Assembly: GCF_030503435.1 (NCBI RefSeq)
Contig: NZ_JAUKPO010000001.1
Span: 496,001 to 560,000, forward strand
Length of the DNA: 64,000 bases
Reading direction: 5' to 3'
DNA from: Rhodocytophaga aerolata
Lineage (GTDB): Bacteria; Bacteroidota; Bacteroidia; Cytophagales; 172606-1
Part shown: one piece after another, positions 53,861 to 63,593 of the stretch
Layout of the letters: each line of letters begins with the position of its first letter
Numbering within the stretch: position 1 is the stretch's first letter
The notes under the pieces: model-generated
What the model saw: the letters and a program-made list of their open reading frames with translations, nothing else
Told to the model about the DNA's origin: nothing
Database searches by the model: none
Position numbers and translations under genes: made by a program

Positions 53861-54562
53861 ATGAAAAAGTATCTTTTCTCTTTAACTGTTGCATTGGCTA
53901 CGTATAGCCTCCTATTGTGCAGCCTGTCGGTTGCTCAAAGTTCGCAAACCCGAAATCTTCAACCATTCAACGAAGTACATGTTAGCGGAGGGTTTGATGT
54001 AGTGCTTACCAAAGGTACTACTGAATCGGTAAGTATTGAATCCAGAAATGTAGATATGGAGAATATACTCACCGAAGTGGAGGGTAAAAAACTGAAGCTT
54101 TACCTGAAGAAAGGTAACTACCGCAATACAGATATTAAATTCGTTGTTACGTATAAAGATATAGAAGCTATTCATTCTTCTGGTTCTTCTGAAATTGTGT
54201 GCAACACCGATATCCGTGCAGATAATTTTTCTCTCCATAGCAGTGGTTCAGGCAACATTAAACTGACCTCTGTAAATACAGATAATTTTGAGATCCATAA
54301 CTCTGGCTCTTCCAATATAGATGTAGCCGGGGTAGCCAAAAAACAATCGTTGCACATTAGTGGCTCCAGTAAAATAAACGCCTTTGATCTAAAAAGTGAA
54401 GATAGCAAAGTAAGTATTAGCGGCTCGGGAGATGTAAACATTAATGTAAGTCAGAACCTGGAGGCAAGCGTATCTGGTTCCGGCGATATTAAGTATAAAG
54501 GCGAACCGAATATTCGGAATGTACGGGTGTCAGGCTCTGGAAACATCAGCAAAGCAAACTAA
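53861..54562 (+). CDS. Head GIN domain-containing protein (DUF2807)
   Basis: A 233-residue exported protein. The signal peptide runs to about residue 25 (ending VAQS). The DUF2807 head-GIN domain fills the rest: RNLQPFNEVHVSGGFDVVLTKG near 32-52 is the hallmark, and the repeated strand with SGSGN, HNSGSSN and SISGSGD motifs forms a right-handed beta-helix. Such proteins are frequent in Bacteroidota and sit at the cell surface or in the periplasm, with no assigned role. A terminator follows at 54587-54606. Confidence 0.92.
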   Translation: MKKYLFSLTVALATYSLLLCSLSVAQSSQTRNLQPFNEVHVSGGFDVVLTKGTTESVSIESRNVDMENILTEVEGKKLKLYLKKGNYRNTDIKFVVTYKDIEAIHSSGSSEIVCNTDIRADNFSLHSSGSGNIKLTSVNTDNFEIHNSGSSNIDVAGVAKKQSLHISGSSKINAFDLKSEDSKVSISGSGDVNINVSQNLEASVSGSGDIKYKGEPNIRNVRVSGSGNISKAN

Positions 54563-54586
54563 GCTTATATACTTATTTAATGTGTG

Positions 54587-54612
54587 AGCCGTGAGTTATC
54601 ACGGCTTTTTTG
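54587..54612 (+). terminator. Terminator after the head GIN gene
   Basis: AGCCGTGA (54587-54594) pairs with TCACGGCT (54599-54606) around a GTTA loop, followed by TTTTTT. Confidence 0.85.
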
Positions 54613-54645
54613 TATTCATATACTTATTTGGCCAGACTACCTATG

Positions 54646-55875
54646 CTAGTATTGGGTAGATCCCGCATTCCACTGATGTATCTGCTTTTCAGAGGGTAGC
54701 AGGAAGGTAAATATGCCAAGGGCAGGCAGGCAACCACAGACAATCATAATAAATTGCAGCCCAAACTCATCGGCTAGTTTACCTAAGGCTATAGCTCCAA
54801 TGGCAGCCATGCCGAATGACAAGCCAAATATTAGTCCGGAAATAGTACCGATCCGGCCAGGTATCAGTTCTAGCGCATATACCAGGGTAACCGAAAAACT
54901 AGACAGAATAATAAACCCATTTAGTATAAGAATAGGATATACCCAGGGCAAGCTTACGTATGGCAAAATAAAGGATAAGGGCGCTGAGGCAATCATCGAG
55001 TAAAGAATAACATTTTTCTTTCCAAATCTGTCTGATAAAGGGCCACCGGAGAATATACCAATAGCGCCAGCCAGCAGGTACAGAAATATATAAAACTGGG
55101 CATCTTTTATACTTAAGCCATAATGCTCAATCAAGTAAAAGGCATAATAGTTTGTGATACCTGTACCATACCATGCCCGGACGAATACGAGAAACACAAT
55201 CAGAATCAGCGCAAACGTTACCTTCTTATTTCTTACGGTGGGTACCTTCTCTGTTTTCACTACAGGAACTGTTGGAAGCACGGCAACTTGCTGGCGGTAC
55301 CAACTGGCAATATAAAGCAGTAAAATAAAAGCTAAAGCAGCCAGAACAGTAAACCATATAGCACCAGATTGCCCTAAAGGAACAAAAATTAAGGCCGTCA
55401 TTAAGGGAGCCAACGATTGTCCGGCATTTCCCCCCACTTGAAATATAGATTGGGCAAGACCCCTTCGCTGGCCTGCTGCCATAATAACCACACGTGAGCC
55501 TTCGGGATGAAAAACAGCCGACCCCACTCCTACCAAGGATACAGAAACGATGATTAATGCCAGATTGAAAGAATATGCTAGTAACAGCATTCCTACCAAT
55601 GTAAAAGCCATGCCTACGGGCAATAAATATGGCAAGGGCTTGGTATCGGTATAACGGCCAATAACCGGCTGCATAATGGAAGCAATAAAGTTATTGGCAA
55701 AAGCAATCATACCTAGCTCCACATAGGAGAGTTTCAGAGTCTGTTGAATAATGGGGAATATGGCTGGTATCACAGATTGAATGGTATCATTCAGCAAATG
55801 CACCATGCTGATGGTGAGCAGCACCGGATACAACGTTTGTGTGACTGAAAAAGAAGCGGAAGAACTGGTAGGCAT
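54646..55875 (-). CDS. MFS transporter, fosmidomycin-resistance (Fsr) type
   Basis: A 409-residue protein with 12 predicted membrane helices, similar in layout to the Fsr-type drug efflux group: LLNDTIQSVIPAIFPIIQQTLKLSY near 26-50, QPVIGRYTDTKPLPYLLPVGM near 69-89, and GVGSAVFHPEGSRVVIMAAG near 116-135 with the HPEGSR block. GGPLSDRFGKKNVIL near 278-292 is the second-half motif A. It likely exports a small toxic compound by proton exchange; the substrate is unknown. It is followed on the same strand, upstream, by the GSCFA gene 19 nt away. Confidence 0.9.
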   Translation of the reverse strand: MPTSSSASFSVTQTLYPVLLTISMVHLLNDTIQSVIPAIFPIIQQTLKLSYVELGMIAFANNFIASIMQPVIGRYTDTKPLPYLLPVGMAFTLVGMLLLAYSFNLALIIVSVSLVGVGSAVFHPEGSRVVIMAAGQRRGLAQSIFQVGGNAGQSLAPLMTALIFVPLGQSGAIWFTVLAALAFILLLYIASWYRQQVAVLPTVPVVKTEKVPTVRNKKVTFALILIVFLVFVRAWYGTGITNYYAFYLIEHYGLSIKDAQFYIFLYLLAGAIGIFSGGPLSDRFGKKNVILYSMIASAPLSFILPYVSLPWVYPILILNGFIILSSFSVTLVYALELIPGRIGTISGLIFGLSFGMAAIGAIALGKLADEFGLQFIMIVCGCLPALGIFTFLLPSEKQIHQWNAGSTQY

Positions 55876-55894
55876 GCGTAGTATTCAATGGCCA

Positions 55895-56878
55895 TTAATG
55901 GCTCGATTTAATTTGGTTAGTGATCAGTTCAAGTTCAGCATCTACATTTACATACGTACGTAACTGTATGAGCTTTTCTCTGGTTTTACGTAAAAAAGCC
56001 TGATGGGCCACCGACTGCGGATGAAAAGGTGTATGTGCCATGGCTTTAGTTACACTTTCCCAATCCTTCAAAAACTCTTTTGTTCCCTGCTCCATATAAG
56101 CATCCACAAATTTTTCCCAGATATACTCTTCTGCAACTTCAGTCGGATGAAGCATATCTTTTTTATAAAACCGGTAATCGCGTAAATCGTCCAGCATACA
56201 TTCATACGCCGGAAAATAAGTCAGTTGCGGACATTGCAGACCTGCTTCATGACAGGCTACCCGCAAAACAGATTTACTTACCTGGTTTTCTGGGATACCG
56301 TCTTTTACGTGCCGCACCGGGCTTATTGTTAGAATAATGTGTATATCGGGCCGTATAGTTTTAAGGAGGTTGTATAAAGCACAAACAGCCTGGGTAGTTT
56401 CAGTCACTGTTAGTAATTCTTTTGAAAATAAAGATGCGGGTGCTTTATGGCAATTAGCTACTACCGTATTGGTTTCTTTAAGGCGGTAGACAAAAGCTGT
56501 TCCCAGAGTAAGCAAGAGCACATCAGCAGCAGCTATAAACCGGGCAACTTCTGCTAACAGATGTTTAGTCTTTTCCCTTAGTTCGTCGGCAGTAGAAGCC
56601 ACTATTTCGGAATGCAAGTCATAATGATACCATAAGTCCTGGTGTTGCCACAATAACTCCTCCGGAAGATTTTTTTTAGCAATAGCAGCTTCTAGTAATT
56701 TTAAAATGGATACTGGATTGTAGATAACACCAAACGGATTAACCATTACCCTAAACTTGTTATGCTGTAACCGGGCACCCATCACATCGGCAAAGCATGA
56801 GCCTAAAGACAGAATCTGGGTATGCAACGATATTTTGGTGTTAGCAGGCGGTATGTGTACTTCTGTTCTGAATTTCAT
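55895..56878 (-). CDS. GSCFA domain-containing protein
   Basis: A 327-residue protein of the GSCFA family, an SGNH-hydrolase-like fold. The name motif GSCFAD is at 26-31, and the later blocks LLTLGTAFVYRL near 120-131, LTISPVRHVKDG near 185-196 and DMLHPTEVAEEYIWEKF near 243-260 are present; the last gives the usual Asp-x-x-His. This supports esterase-type catalysis, but no reaction is proven for the family. It lies 19 nt upstream of the MFS gene on the same strand. The ribosomal operon terminator at 56941-56971 separates it from rplI. Confidence 0.92.
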   Translation of the reverse strand: MKFRTEVHIPPANTKISLHTQILSLGSCFADVMGARLQHNKFRVMVNPFGVIYNPVSILKLLEAAIAKKNLPEELLWQHQDLWYHYDLHSEIVASTADELREKTKHLLAEVARFIAAADVLLLTLGTAFVYRLKETNTVVANCHKAPASLFSKELLTVTETTQAVCALYNLLKTIRPDIHIILTISPVRHVKDGIPENQVSKSVLRVACHEAGLQCPQLTYFPAYECMLDDLRDYRFYKKDMLHPTEVAEEYIWEKFVDAYMEQGTKEFLKDWESVTKAMAHTPFHPQSVAHQAFLRKTREKLIQLRTYVNVDAELELITNQIKSSH

Positions 56879-56940
56879 AAAACCCGGTATGTCTACTGGC
56901 TCAGAAATGGACTATATAAACAAGAAACAGATATATACAA

Positions 56941-56971
56941 AAAAAGCGTTTCATAAGGTGAAACGCTTTTT
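56941..56971 (-). terminator. Terminator of the rpsF-rpsR-rplI operon
   Basis: AAAAAGCGTTTCA (56941-56953) pairs with TGAAACGCTTTTT (56959-56971), a 13-bp stem with a 5-nt loop and A/U ends. It is placed 41 nt after the rplI stop. Confidence 0.85.
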
Positions 56972-57011
56972 TATACGTACTTATCCGTAAAATCGCTAAA
57001 AATTCTAAGTA

Positions 57012-57455
57012 TTAACTGGCCACTACTTTAAATGTAATGCGGTGTTTGATATCTTTATGCAGATCCAGCAGGGCAGTATATTCTCCCTCTGTTTTAACTT
57101 CAGATTCGAAAGAGATTTTCTTTCTGTCTACACTGAAACCTTTGGCTTTCAATGAATCTGATATTTGCAAAGTAGTTACCTTACCGAAAATTTTGCCACT
57201 CTCACCCACTTTAGCAGGTATTTCAAGCACCGTGTCGCCAATAGAAGCAGCCAGGTCAGCTGCATCTTTTTTAATTTTATCCGCTTTGTGTGCTGCTTGC
57301 TTTATGTTCTCTTCCATTACTTTTTTATTGGAAGCATTGGCAATAACAGCATACCCTTGCGGAATCAGGTAATTGCGTCCGTAACCAGGCTTTACGTTCA
57401 CTACTTCGTTTTTATAACCTAAGCCTGCTATATCTTCTTTTAATATTAATTCCAT
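57012..57455 (-). CDS. rplI: 50S ribosomal protein L9
   Basis: A 147-residue ribosomal protein binding 23S rRNA near the L1 stalk. The N-terminal domain is clear from MELILKEDIAGLGYKNEVVNVKPGYGRNYLIPQGYA (with the PGYGRNYLIP rRNA-binding motif at 23-32), a long connecting helix follows (about 41-75), and the C-terminal domain ends KHRITFKVVAS. Length is normal. It is the third gene of the rpsF-rpsR-rplI operon; 79 nt separate it from rpsR. Confidence 0.98.
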   Translation of the reverse strand: MELILKEDIAGLGYKNEVVNVKPGYGRNYLIPQGYAVIANASNKKVMEENIKQAAHKADKIKKDAADLAASIGDTVLEIPAKVGESGKIFGKVTTLQISDSLKAKGFSVDRKKISFESEVKTEGEYTALLDLHKDIKHRITFKVVAS

Positions 57456-57534
57456 TGTCTTGAATGATTAATGATGTTCGAAGAATGAACCATACATAAC
57501 TGATAGTTACGTATGATTCATTGATCATGACCAG

Positions 57535-57786
57535 TTATTTTAATGAGTCAGTTACGTATGGAAGCAGAGCTAAATGTCTTGCCCGCTTTACGGCCTGTGC
57601 TACTCTACGCTGAAACTTTAAGCTGGTACCAGTAATTCTTCTGGGAAGAATCTTGCCTTGCTCATTCACAAACTTCAATAAGAAATTAGCGTCTTTATAG
57701 TCTATATACCGGATTCCATTTTTCTTGAAACGACAATATTTTTTTCTATTCTCGTTTTTGTGCATGGGTTCGTTCATCAGTGTCAT
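57535..57786 (-). CDS. rpsR: 30S ribosomal protein S18
   Basis: An 83-residue ribosomal protein that partners S6 on the small-subunit platform. [63 protein letters not shown] is the conserved core. The start overlaps the rpsF stop by four bases (ATGA), so S6 and S18 are made in step. There is only one Cys (in KYCRF), so this is a zinc-free type. Confidence 0.97.
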   Translation of the reverse strand: MTLMNEPMHKNENRKKYCRFKKNGIRYIDYKDANFLLKFVNEQGKILPRRITGTSLKFQRRVAQAVKRARHLALLPYVTDSLK

Positions 57787-58154
57787 GCTTGTGCCTCCTT
57801 TTCTTCAGTTCTTTTTCTACCTACTAAACCTTTTCTTTTTCTTTCGTTGTAGTCTACAGCAAATTTATCTAACGCTGTGGTCAGAAAACGTAATACGCGC
57901 TCATCGCGGCGGTACTCTGTTTCCAGTGTAGCAATTAATTGTGTATCAGCCTTGAATTCAAAGAATTGATAAAAACCTGAATTTTTGTGGCCAATCGGGT
58001 AAGCCAGCTTCTTTAGCCCCCAGTTATCTTCGTGAACGATCTCCGCGCCATTGTCCACCAGCACTTTTTTGAATTTTTCGACAGTATCCTTCATCTGAAC
58101 ATCAGACAAAACGGGAGTTAAAATGAATACTGTCTCATAGTTTTTTACTTCCAT
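57783..58154 (-). CDS. rpsF: 30S ribosomal protein S6
   Basis: A 123-residue ribosomal protein with the S6 ferredoxin-like fold: [16 protein letters not shown] at the start, [26 protein letters not shown] near 45-70 and [18 protein letters not shown] near 78-96. The tail from about 97 is basic and low in conservation, as usual. It is the first gene of the operon; its promoter is at 58201-58231, giving a leader of about 40 nt. Confidence 0.97.
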   Translation of the reverse strand: MEVKNYETVFILTPVLSDVQMKDTVEKFKKVLVDNGAEIVHEDNWGLKKLAYPIGHKNSGFYQFFEFKADTQLIATLETEYRRDERVLRFLTTALDKFAVDYNERKRKGLVGRKRTEEKEAQA

Positions 58155-58200
58155 GATTTGGGTTTTACTATGTAAAATGGTGAAATTGATTTTGAGCCTG

Positions 58201-58231
58201 CAAAATTAAGTAATAGCTCCGTGGAAAACAA
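58201..58231 (-). promoter_or_regulatory. Promoter of the rpsF operon
   Basis: On the minus strand TTG (58229-58231), a 20-nt spacer and TAATTTTG (58201-58208) match the Bacteroidota promoter consensus. Start about 40 nt before the rpsF ATG. Confidence 0.65.
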
Positions 58232-58275
58232 GTGGTAGAAAAAGTTTAATATTAATTCTTGCCCGTATCAGGTAA

Positions 58276-58689
58276 CTATTCTGATACTTCGCTTACCTGC
58301 TGTGCATGCAACGATACGGGGCATTCGGTATCGGAAATATTGTGCAAAACAATTTGTGGCGCAGAGGTACAATACGTGAGGTATTTGCCTAGTTCTTCTA
58401 CTGGCTTTGTAAAAGTGAAATAAATAACCGACCCATTTATTTTATATTCATCTGGCAAGTTGAGGGTTTCTACCACATTGTCATACGCTATGCTCTCTGC
58501 AATACCATAGTCAGCATTTTTTCCTTCCAGCATAATGGCATATGAACCTGTCAGGCAACCTTGCCCGATTACTTTGCCCTTTACGCATATGTTTGCCTGA
58601 GGCTCTTTCTCACAACCCGTCATACTAATGGCAGCTACCATTAACAAAAAGTGATATACTAATACCTGTATAAGTGCAGTTGAGCGCAT
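58276..58689 (-). CDS. Small lipoprotein, hypothetical
   Basis: A 137-residue lipoprotein (lipobox ISMTGC, Cys26). The mature part is short and beta-rich, with several Cys (VKGKVIGQGCLTGSYAIML, TYCTSAPQIV, TECPVSL) that may form disulfides. I do not recognise the family. It lies upstream of rpsF, on the same strand, across a 121-nt gap holding the rpsF promoter. Confidence 0.75.
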   Translation of the reverse strand: MRSTALIQVLVYHFLLMVAAISMTGCEKEPQANICVKGKVIGQGCLTGSYAIMLEGKNADYGIAESIAYDNVVETLNLPDEYKINGSVIYFTFTKPVEELGKYLTYCTSAPQIVLHNISDTECPVSLHAQQVSEVSE

Positions 58690-58908
58690 ACAATTCTCAA
58701 TACTAAAATGGGGTGGTATACTAGGGTAGCTTCAGCATTGTACAACCGAATCTATACACAAGACTCAATAATGCATTGAAGGGTTGCATGGAGGTATGGA
58801 TAAATGCTAATAGTTTTAATATCCATCTTCCGTTCAATTCTCAGGATATCTTGAATGTATAAAGTTTTTTCAGCAAGATATTCGATACCTATAGTTTAGT
58901 GGGGTGTA

Positions 58909-58950
58909 TATACTCAAAAAGGGAAGCAGATGCTTCCCTTTTTGAGTATA
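58909..58950 (-). terminator. Long perfect palindromic terminator
   Basis: A 20-bp perfect inverted repeat (58909-58928 with 58931-58950) with a 2-nt spacer and A/U runs inside the stem. It ends the minus-strand coiled-coil gene 15 nt after its stop and could also work on the plus strand. Confidence 0.85.
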
Positions 58951-58965
58951 CCCTATATTTTAAAT

Positions 58966-59886
58966 TTATTTTACTACAAATGATCCCTGACCAATTAAAT
59001 AGCCATCTGCATATAATTCTACTGTATGCTTGCCTTCTTTGTAGGGGTTTCCTTTGTCGTAAACAAAGGTTACTTTCTGGCCTGTATTATCAAACAAAAT
59101 TTCTTGTCTGGCAGTATAAAAAGTTTCTTTCCCCTCTACCATAAAAGTACCTCCACCGGTAGCCAGATCAAACAGAGCTGCACCGTCTGGCTCAATTAAG
59201 CGCATATAAATATCTTTCGCTGCAACCTCAGCCACTTTATTTTCGGCCAGGGTGAAAGAGATTTTTATTTTGTCTACTTGTCTGGCTTTATATGCACCTC
59301 CATCGCGTTCTTTTCCTTTGTCGTTAATGGCATTAATGGCAAGATTTTCTGTTTTTAATGCAGCAGCAATAGCTACTTTTTCCGCCAGTGCCTGTTTATC
59401 ACGTTCTATAACCGTGATTGATTCATTCAGTTGGTTAGCTTTGGTTTTTAGTGTGGTATTTTCTGTGAATAACTCCTGATTTACTGTTTTCAGTTTTGCA
59501 ATTTCTTCATCCTTAGCATTTAACAATGTTTCGTAGTCGGCAACCTTTTCCATCAGGCGGCGGCGTTCGGCATTGCTTGCTGTCCGTAAAGATGCTTTGT
59601 CCTTTTCAAGCTGCGCTTTGGCAGCTGTCAATGATTCTACATCCCCACCCAGCCGTTGTACTTCGGCAATTCTCAGGTCAAGTTGCCTGGAAATGGAATC
59701 TAACTTAACAGTGTTGGCATCCAGCTCGGCATCTTTCGCCTGGATCACTACGTCCTTTTGCTGGCTTTCCTCTTTGTTTTTAATGTTCAAATAAAGCAAA
59801 ACTCCATTTAACGCTATCAACACAATAATGAAGATAGTAAGCAATATCTTTCTACTTCCTTGTTTTTCCTGATTCTGATCAGCCAT
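58966..59886 (-). CDS. Coiled-coil inner-membrane protein, hypothetical
   Basis: A 306-residue protein. A basic start is followed by one transmembrane helix (about 14-34, ILLTIFIIVLIALNGVLLYLN). A long coiled coil runs from about 38 to 185 with a heptad pattern (LDSISRQLDLRIAEVQRLGGDVESL and onward). The C-terminal 110 residues are a beta-rich extracytoplasmic domain with DKIKISFTLAENKVAEVAAKDIYMRLIEPDGAALFD. Proteins of this shape are common in Bacteroidota, and no function is known. It lies between the palindromic terminator and surE; a 206-nt gap upstream holds nothing recognisable. Confidence 0.8.
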   Translation of the reverse strand: MADQNQEKQGSRKILLTIFIIVLIALNGVLLYLNIKNKEESQQKDVVIQAKDAELDANTVKLDSISRQLDLRIAEVQRLGGDVESLTAAKAQLEKDKASLRTASNAERRRLMEKVADYETLLNAKDEEIAKLKTVNQELFTENTTLKTKANQLNESITVIERDKQALAEKVAIAAALKTENLAINAINDKGKERDGGAYKARQVDKIKISFTLAENKVAEVAAKDIYMRLIEPDGAALFDLATGGGTFMVEGKETFYTARQEILFDNTGQKVTFVYDKGNPYKEGKHTVELYADGYLIGQGSFVVK

Positions 59887-60093
59887 ATTAGTTTTAATTA
59901 TTAATTATAAGGGTATTAGAGTTTGTAAAATTAGTTTTTTATTGAGTGAAAACAAACAATTTACTTGTTGATAATCCATCAAACAAGCCCTACATATGTA
60001 AGTTTTTTTTCGTATAGACAAGATATATTGGTTCAGTTATACAGAACTATAGAAAGGTATAGTAGTATATTTTCAATAAAAAATACGCAAAAA

Positions 60094-60867
60094 TCAGATA
60101 TTCCACTGGTTCAGTGTAGATAACGCATGATGGGCAGTCAGGTCATACATGCAGGGTACTATTGATACATAGTTGTTAGCTAAAGCCCATTCATCGGTAT
60201 CTTCACCTTTGTCGTGGTTAACAAAATTTCCGGCCATCCAAAAGTAGCGCCGGCCGTTGGGGTCTTTCCGCTGGTCGAATACCTCTTGCCATTTGGCATG
60301 AGCTTGCCTGCATATTTTAATGCCTTTTATTTTCTCACTGGACTTAGCCGGAATATTCACATTCAGCGCAATATCTTTGGGTAAGCCAAATTCTAATACC
60401 TGTTGGGTAATTTTTTTTACATACTCTTTGGTATGGGAGAAATCAGCCTGCAGGGAATAATCGCATAAAGAAAAACCAATCGCCGGAAAACCTTCAATGG
60501 CGCCCTCAATAGCAGCAGACATTGTACCCGAATACAGTACACTGATGGATGAATTGCTGCCATGATTTATTCCACTAACTACCAGGTCTGGAGAGTTGTC
60601 TTTTAATACGTAATGTTTGGCCAGTTTTACACAATCGGCCGGTGTACCTGAACATTCATAGGCATCCAGGCCTTCAAAAATAGTGCTTCTGTCCAGGCGC
60701 AGCGTGTTCCCTACCGTAATAGCATGCCCCATACCTGATTGCGGACTATCGGGTGCCACAACTATTACGTCGCCTAATTCACACATTACTTCCACTAAGG
60801 TTTTTATTCCGCGGGAAGTAATTCCATCATCATTAGAAACGAGGATTAATGGTTTTTTCTTAGCCAT
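60094..60867 (-). CDS. surE: 5'/3'-nucleotidase SurE
   Basis: A 257-residue metal-dependent phosphatase that dephosphorylates nucleoside 5'- and 3'-monophosphates and short polyphosphate. The metal ligands are in SNDDGI (Asp13, Asp14), the QSG loop (Ser44) and SGINHGSN (Asn101). APDSPQSGMGHAIT and YSGTMSAAIEG are also as expected. Length is normal. A TATATTTG -7 box lies at 60926-60933, about 60 nt before the ATG. Confidence 0.96.
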   Translation of the reverse strand: MAKKKPLILVSNDDGITSRGIKTLVEVMCELGDVIVVAPDSPQSGMGHAITVGNTLRLDRSTIFEGLDAYECSGTPADCVKLAKHYVLKDNSPDLVVSGINHGSNSSISVLYSGTMSAAIEGAIEGFPAIGFSLCDYSLQADFSHTKEYVKKITQQVLEFGLPKDIALNVNIPAKSSEKIKGIKICRQAHAKWQEVFDQRKDPNGRRYFWMAGNFVNHDKGEDTDEWALANNYVSIVPCMYDLTAHHALSTLNQWNI

Positions 60868-60977
60868 TTATTGATTGATTAGTAAATTAATATAGCCCTG
60901 TACACCTGAAAGAGTTTTCAAGGCTCAAATATATTTACTCCCTGCAACAATGCCGCAGGATAAGTCTTTTTCCTGTA

Positions 60978-61697
60978 TTATTTTTTTAAAGAATTGTAAT
61001 AGTTAAGTATTTGTATCAGGTCACGTGTATCATCAAAGCGGAACCGATGGGCATTAATGAACTTCTTTACTTCACTGGATTTATCTCTGAGCAGGTATAA
61101 CAGGTCTTTTTTGGTTCCATCATAGTTTCTGATTGTTCCATTGGCAAAACCCATAAAATAGTCGCGGCGGATGCGTGTACGCAGATAAGAGTAATTTCCA
61201 AACCCTCCATATCCATACTGTGGCACATTTTCAGTAACCAGCCGTTCGCGGGCCAGCAAGCTAACGTCTCCTTCGGTAAGTAATTCAAACAATACCGGCG
61301 CTTTGTAATTCGACTCTACGCTATAGGGCAAGGCATAGAACTGACGGTCGGTCATCATATCCGGGTCATAAAAAGTAAAAGCCCAGATTTGCCTGGCAGA
61401 ATAGGCTTTAATGGCATTTCCTGCATTTATCTGCACCAGGTTATTCTGCAAATCGTAGTGAATATCGCCGCTAAGGGAATCTCCTTCCACCAGAATAAGG
61501 CTGCCTCTATACCAGTTATCATTACCGGCACCTGCTTGTGCGTAACCCAGGCCGGTTCCGGCAACTACTAACAACCAAAGCAGTAAACTGATTTTTATAC
61601 ATTCAGGCCCAATTATAGATAGTTGGCTGTTAGTAGTTTGCCTGCTAACTGGTAGCAAAGAGGTAGCTATTCTATTTTTGAAAACAATATGCAACAT
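60978..61697 (-). CDS. Secreted hypothetical protein, Bacteroidota-type
   Basis: A 239-residue protein. The first 35 residues are not hydrophobic; a membrane segment follows at about 36-54 (LLLWLLVVAGTGLGYAQ), so the real start may lie further in, but no other ATG is available. The mature region, with LILVEGDSLSGDIHYDLQNNLVQINAGNAIKAYSARQIWAFTFYD, is beta-rich and resembles a Bacteroidota family of unknown function that I know only by general look. The gene lies 33 nt after ribBA on the same strand and may be its co-transcribed neighbour. Confidence 0.75.
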   Translation of the reverse strand: MLHIVFKNRIATSLLPVSRQTTNSQLSIIGPECIKISLLLWLLVVAGTGLGYAQAGAGNDNWYRGSLILVEGDSLSGDIHYDLQNNLVQINAGNAIKAYSARQIWAFTFYDPDMMTDRQFYALPYSVESNYKAPVLFELLTEGDVSLLARERLVTENVPQYGYGGFGNYSYLRTRIRRDYFMGFANGTIRNYDGTKKDLLYLLRDKSSEVKKFINAHRFRFDDTRDLIQILNYYNSLKK

Positions 61698-61730
61698 AGG
61701 CTTAGTTAAGCACAGCAGTAAGCATTTACC

Positions 61731-62987
61731 TTACTGCTGCTCAAGTCCATTATTTGTATACGATACGGCTTTTAAAATGGTATGCCCCATTTTATCCCGT
61801 TTAGTTACCAGATACTTCTCATTAAAGGGGTTAGACGGTATTTCGATGGGCACACTTTCTACAATTTCCAGGCCATATCCGATTAATCCGGCTCTTTTTT
61901 TCGGGTTATTGGAAATTAATCTGATTTTAGTAATACCTAAATCTCTGAGTATCTGCGCGCCTACACCATAATCGCGTTCGTCCATCTTAAAGCCCAGTTC
62001 CAGGTTTGCTTGTACCGTATCGCGGCCCATCTCTTGAAGTTTGTAGGCTCTCAGCTTATTCAATAAACCTATTCCGCGGCCTTCCTGGTTCATATACAAT
62101 ACAACGCCTTTGCCGGCTGCCTCCACCATCTGCATGGCCGTATGCAACTGACCCCCACAATCGCAGCGGCACGACCCAAAAATATCGCCTGTTACACACG
62201 AGGAATGTACCCTTACCAACACTGGTTCATCTTTCTCCCAGGTGCCTTTAACCAAGGCCAGGTGCAAGTCACCGGTGTTTTCCTGCCGGTAGGCAATCAA
62301 GTCGAAGTGCCCGAAATCGGTAGGCATGTCTACGCCTATCTCCCGTTTAATAAGGCTTTCTTTTTCCAGCCGGTACTCTATCAGGTCTTTAATAGAAACC
62401 AATTTTAACCCAAACTTATCGGCTATTTTGCGGAGTTCGGGTAAACGGGCCATCGTGCCGTCTTCATTCAAAATCTCAATGAGTACACCGGCAGGTTTAA
62501 AACCGGCTAACCTGGCAAAATCTACGGTAGCCTCCGTGTGTCCGGTGCGCCGTAACACTCCTCCAGCCTTCGCCCGTAACGGAAAAATATGTCCTGGCCT
62601 GCCCAGATCTTCAGGGGTAGTAGCCGGATTTACCAGGGCTTGAATAGTTTTTGCCCGGTCGCTGGCAGAAATGCCGGTAGTACAGCCATGGCCCAGCAGG
62701 TCTACAGATACAGTAAAGGGTGTTTCATGAATAGCTGTATTGCGGCCTACCATCATCTCTAATCCAAGTTCCGTGCATCTTTCTTCGGTAAGCGGGGCAC
62801 ACATTAACCCTCTGGCTTCCTTAATCATAAAATTGACAATTTCAGGCGTAACTTTTTCAGCGGCGCATACCATATCTCCTTCATTTTCCCTGTCTTCATC
62901 ATCCACCACGATAATTACTTTGCCTTGCCTGATATCTTCTATGGCATCTTCTATAGAATCTAATCTGATTGATGTTTCCGGATTCAT
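61731..62987 (-). CDS. ribBA: Bifunctional 3,4-dihydroxy-2-butanone-4-phosphate synthase / GTP cyclohydrolase II
   Basis: A 418-residue fusion that starts riboflavin synthesis from both ends: the N-terminal RibB (1-205) makes dihydroxybutanone phosphate from ribulose 5-phosphate, and the C-terminal RibA (210-418) opens GTP. RibB carries [10 protein letters not shown] (29-38) and [10 protein letters not shown] near 87-96 with the RTGHTEA block near 147. RibA has the zinc cysteines Cys264, Cys275 and Cys277 in [16 protein letters not shown] and the NQEGRGIGL loop near 299. All key residues are present. There is no FMN riboswitch visible before it. A TATTTTTG box at 63025-63032 may be its promoter. 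Confidence 0.97.
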   Translation of the reverse strand: MNPETSIRLDSIEDAIEDIRQGKVIIVVDDEDRENEGDMVCAAEKVTPEIVNFMIKEARGLMCAPLTEERCTELGLEMMVGRNTAIHETPFTVSVDLLGHGCTTGISASDRAKTIQALVNPATTPEDLGRPGHIFPLRAKAGGVLRRTGHTEATVDFARLAGFKPAGVLIEILNEDGTMARLPELRKIADKFGLKLVSIKDLIEYRLEKESLIKREIGVDMPTDFGHFDLIAYRQENTGDLHLALVKGTWEKDEPVLVRVHSSCVTGDIFGSCRCDCGGQLHTAMQMVEAAGKGVVLYMNQEGRGIGLLNKLRAYKLQEMGRDTVQANLELGFKMDERDYGVGAQILRDLGITKIRLISNNPKKRAGLIGYGLEIVESVPIEIPSNPFNEKYLVTKRDKMGHTILKAVSYTNNGLEQQ

Positions 62988-63218
62988 ACTAAATAATTTA
63001 TCTGTAGCTGTAACAAAATTTTTGCAAAAATAAATCTATTCTCCGCTGCGTTTGCCGCCAGACCACAGGTATGTGTATTAAATGAGAATCAAAGGTAGGA
63101 TTTATAAAGGATTATGACACACTACGGCAAAATGTTATTTTTCAGAACAGTTGCATTTCTTATATTGTAAAAATATACTACTTTGTATGAAATCTGTGTT
63201 TTCCCATAGCTTTCTTGT

Positions 63219-63593
63219 ATGCTAAACAAAAAGGCAAAAACATTTCTGATCGAAGAAATTAACCGCTTTACCAGCTATCATAACATACAGCTGGATATGG
63301 ATGAGAAGGAAGAAGCCTTGGCTATTGAGGAACTGTCCAGATTTTCGCTCAGGAGAAAAAAAGCTATTCTGCTGGAAGCAATTATCTGGAGTGTGGTACT
63401 ACTAGTAACCGTGCTGGTACTGATTTTCCGCAAAAGGACGTTTGATACAGGCAGTTCTATTACCTTTGCTATACTAATCAGCGGGAGTTTTATGCTTTTA
63501 CTTAGAGCGATGTATGCCCTGGGCCGCAACCGGAAATTCCGGCTGATAGTAAAAATATTCCGCCTAAACCGGGAAGTAGTAAAGCACAGCTGA
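63219..63593 (+). CDS. Small two-helix membrane protein, hypothetical
   Basis: A 124-residue protein. The N-terminal 45 residues are charged and helical; two membrane segments follow at about 49-66 (AIIWSVVLLVTVLVLIF) and 77-95 (TFAILISGSFMLLLRAMYA), with a basic C-terminus facing the same side as the N-terminus. I do not recognise the family. The gene is on the plus strand between ribBA and the truncated kinase. Confidence 0.7.
   Translation: MLNKKAKTFLIEEINRFTSYHNIQLDMDEKEEALAIEELSRFSLRRKKAILLEAIIWSVVLLVTVLVLIFRKRTFDTGSSITFAILISGSFMLLLRAMYALGRNRKFRLIVKIFRLNREVVKHS

Noticed and set aside
62988-63218. FMN riboswitch before ribBA
   Set aside because: The conserved RFN element sequence blocks are not found; only a possible -7 box is present.
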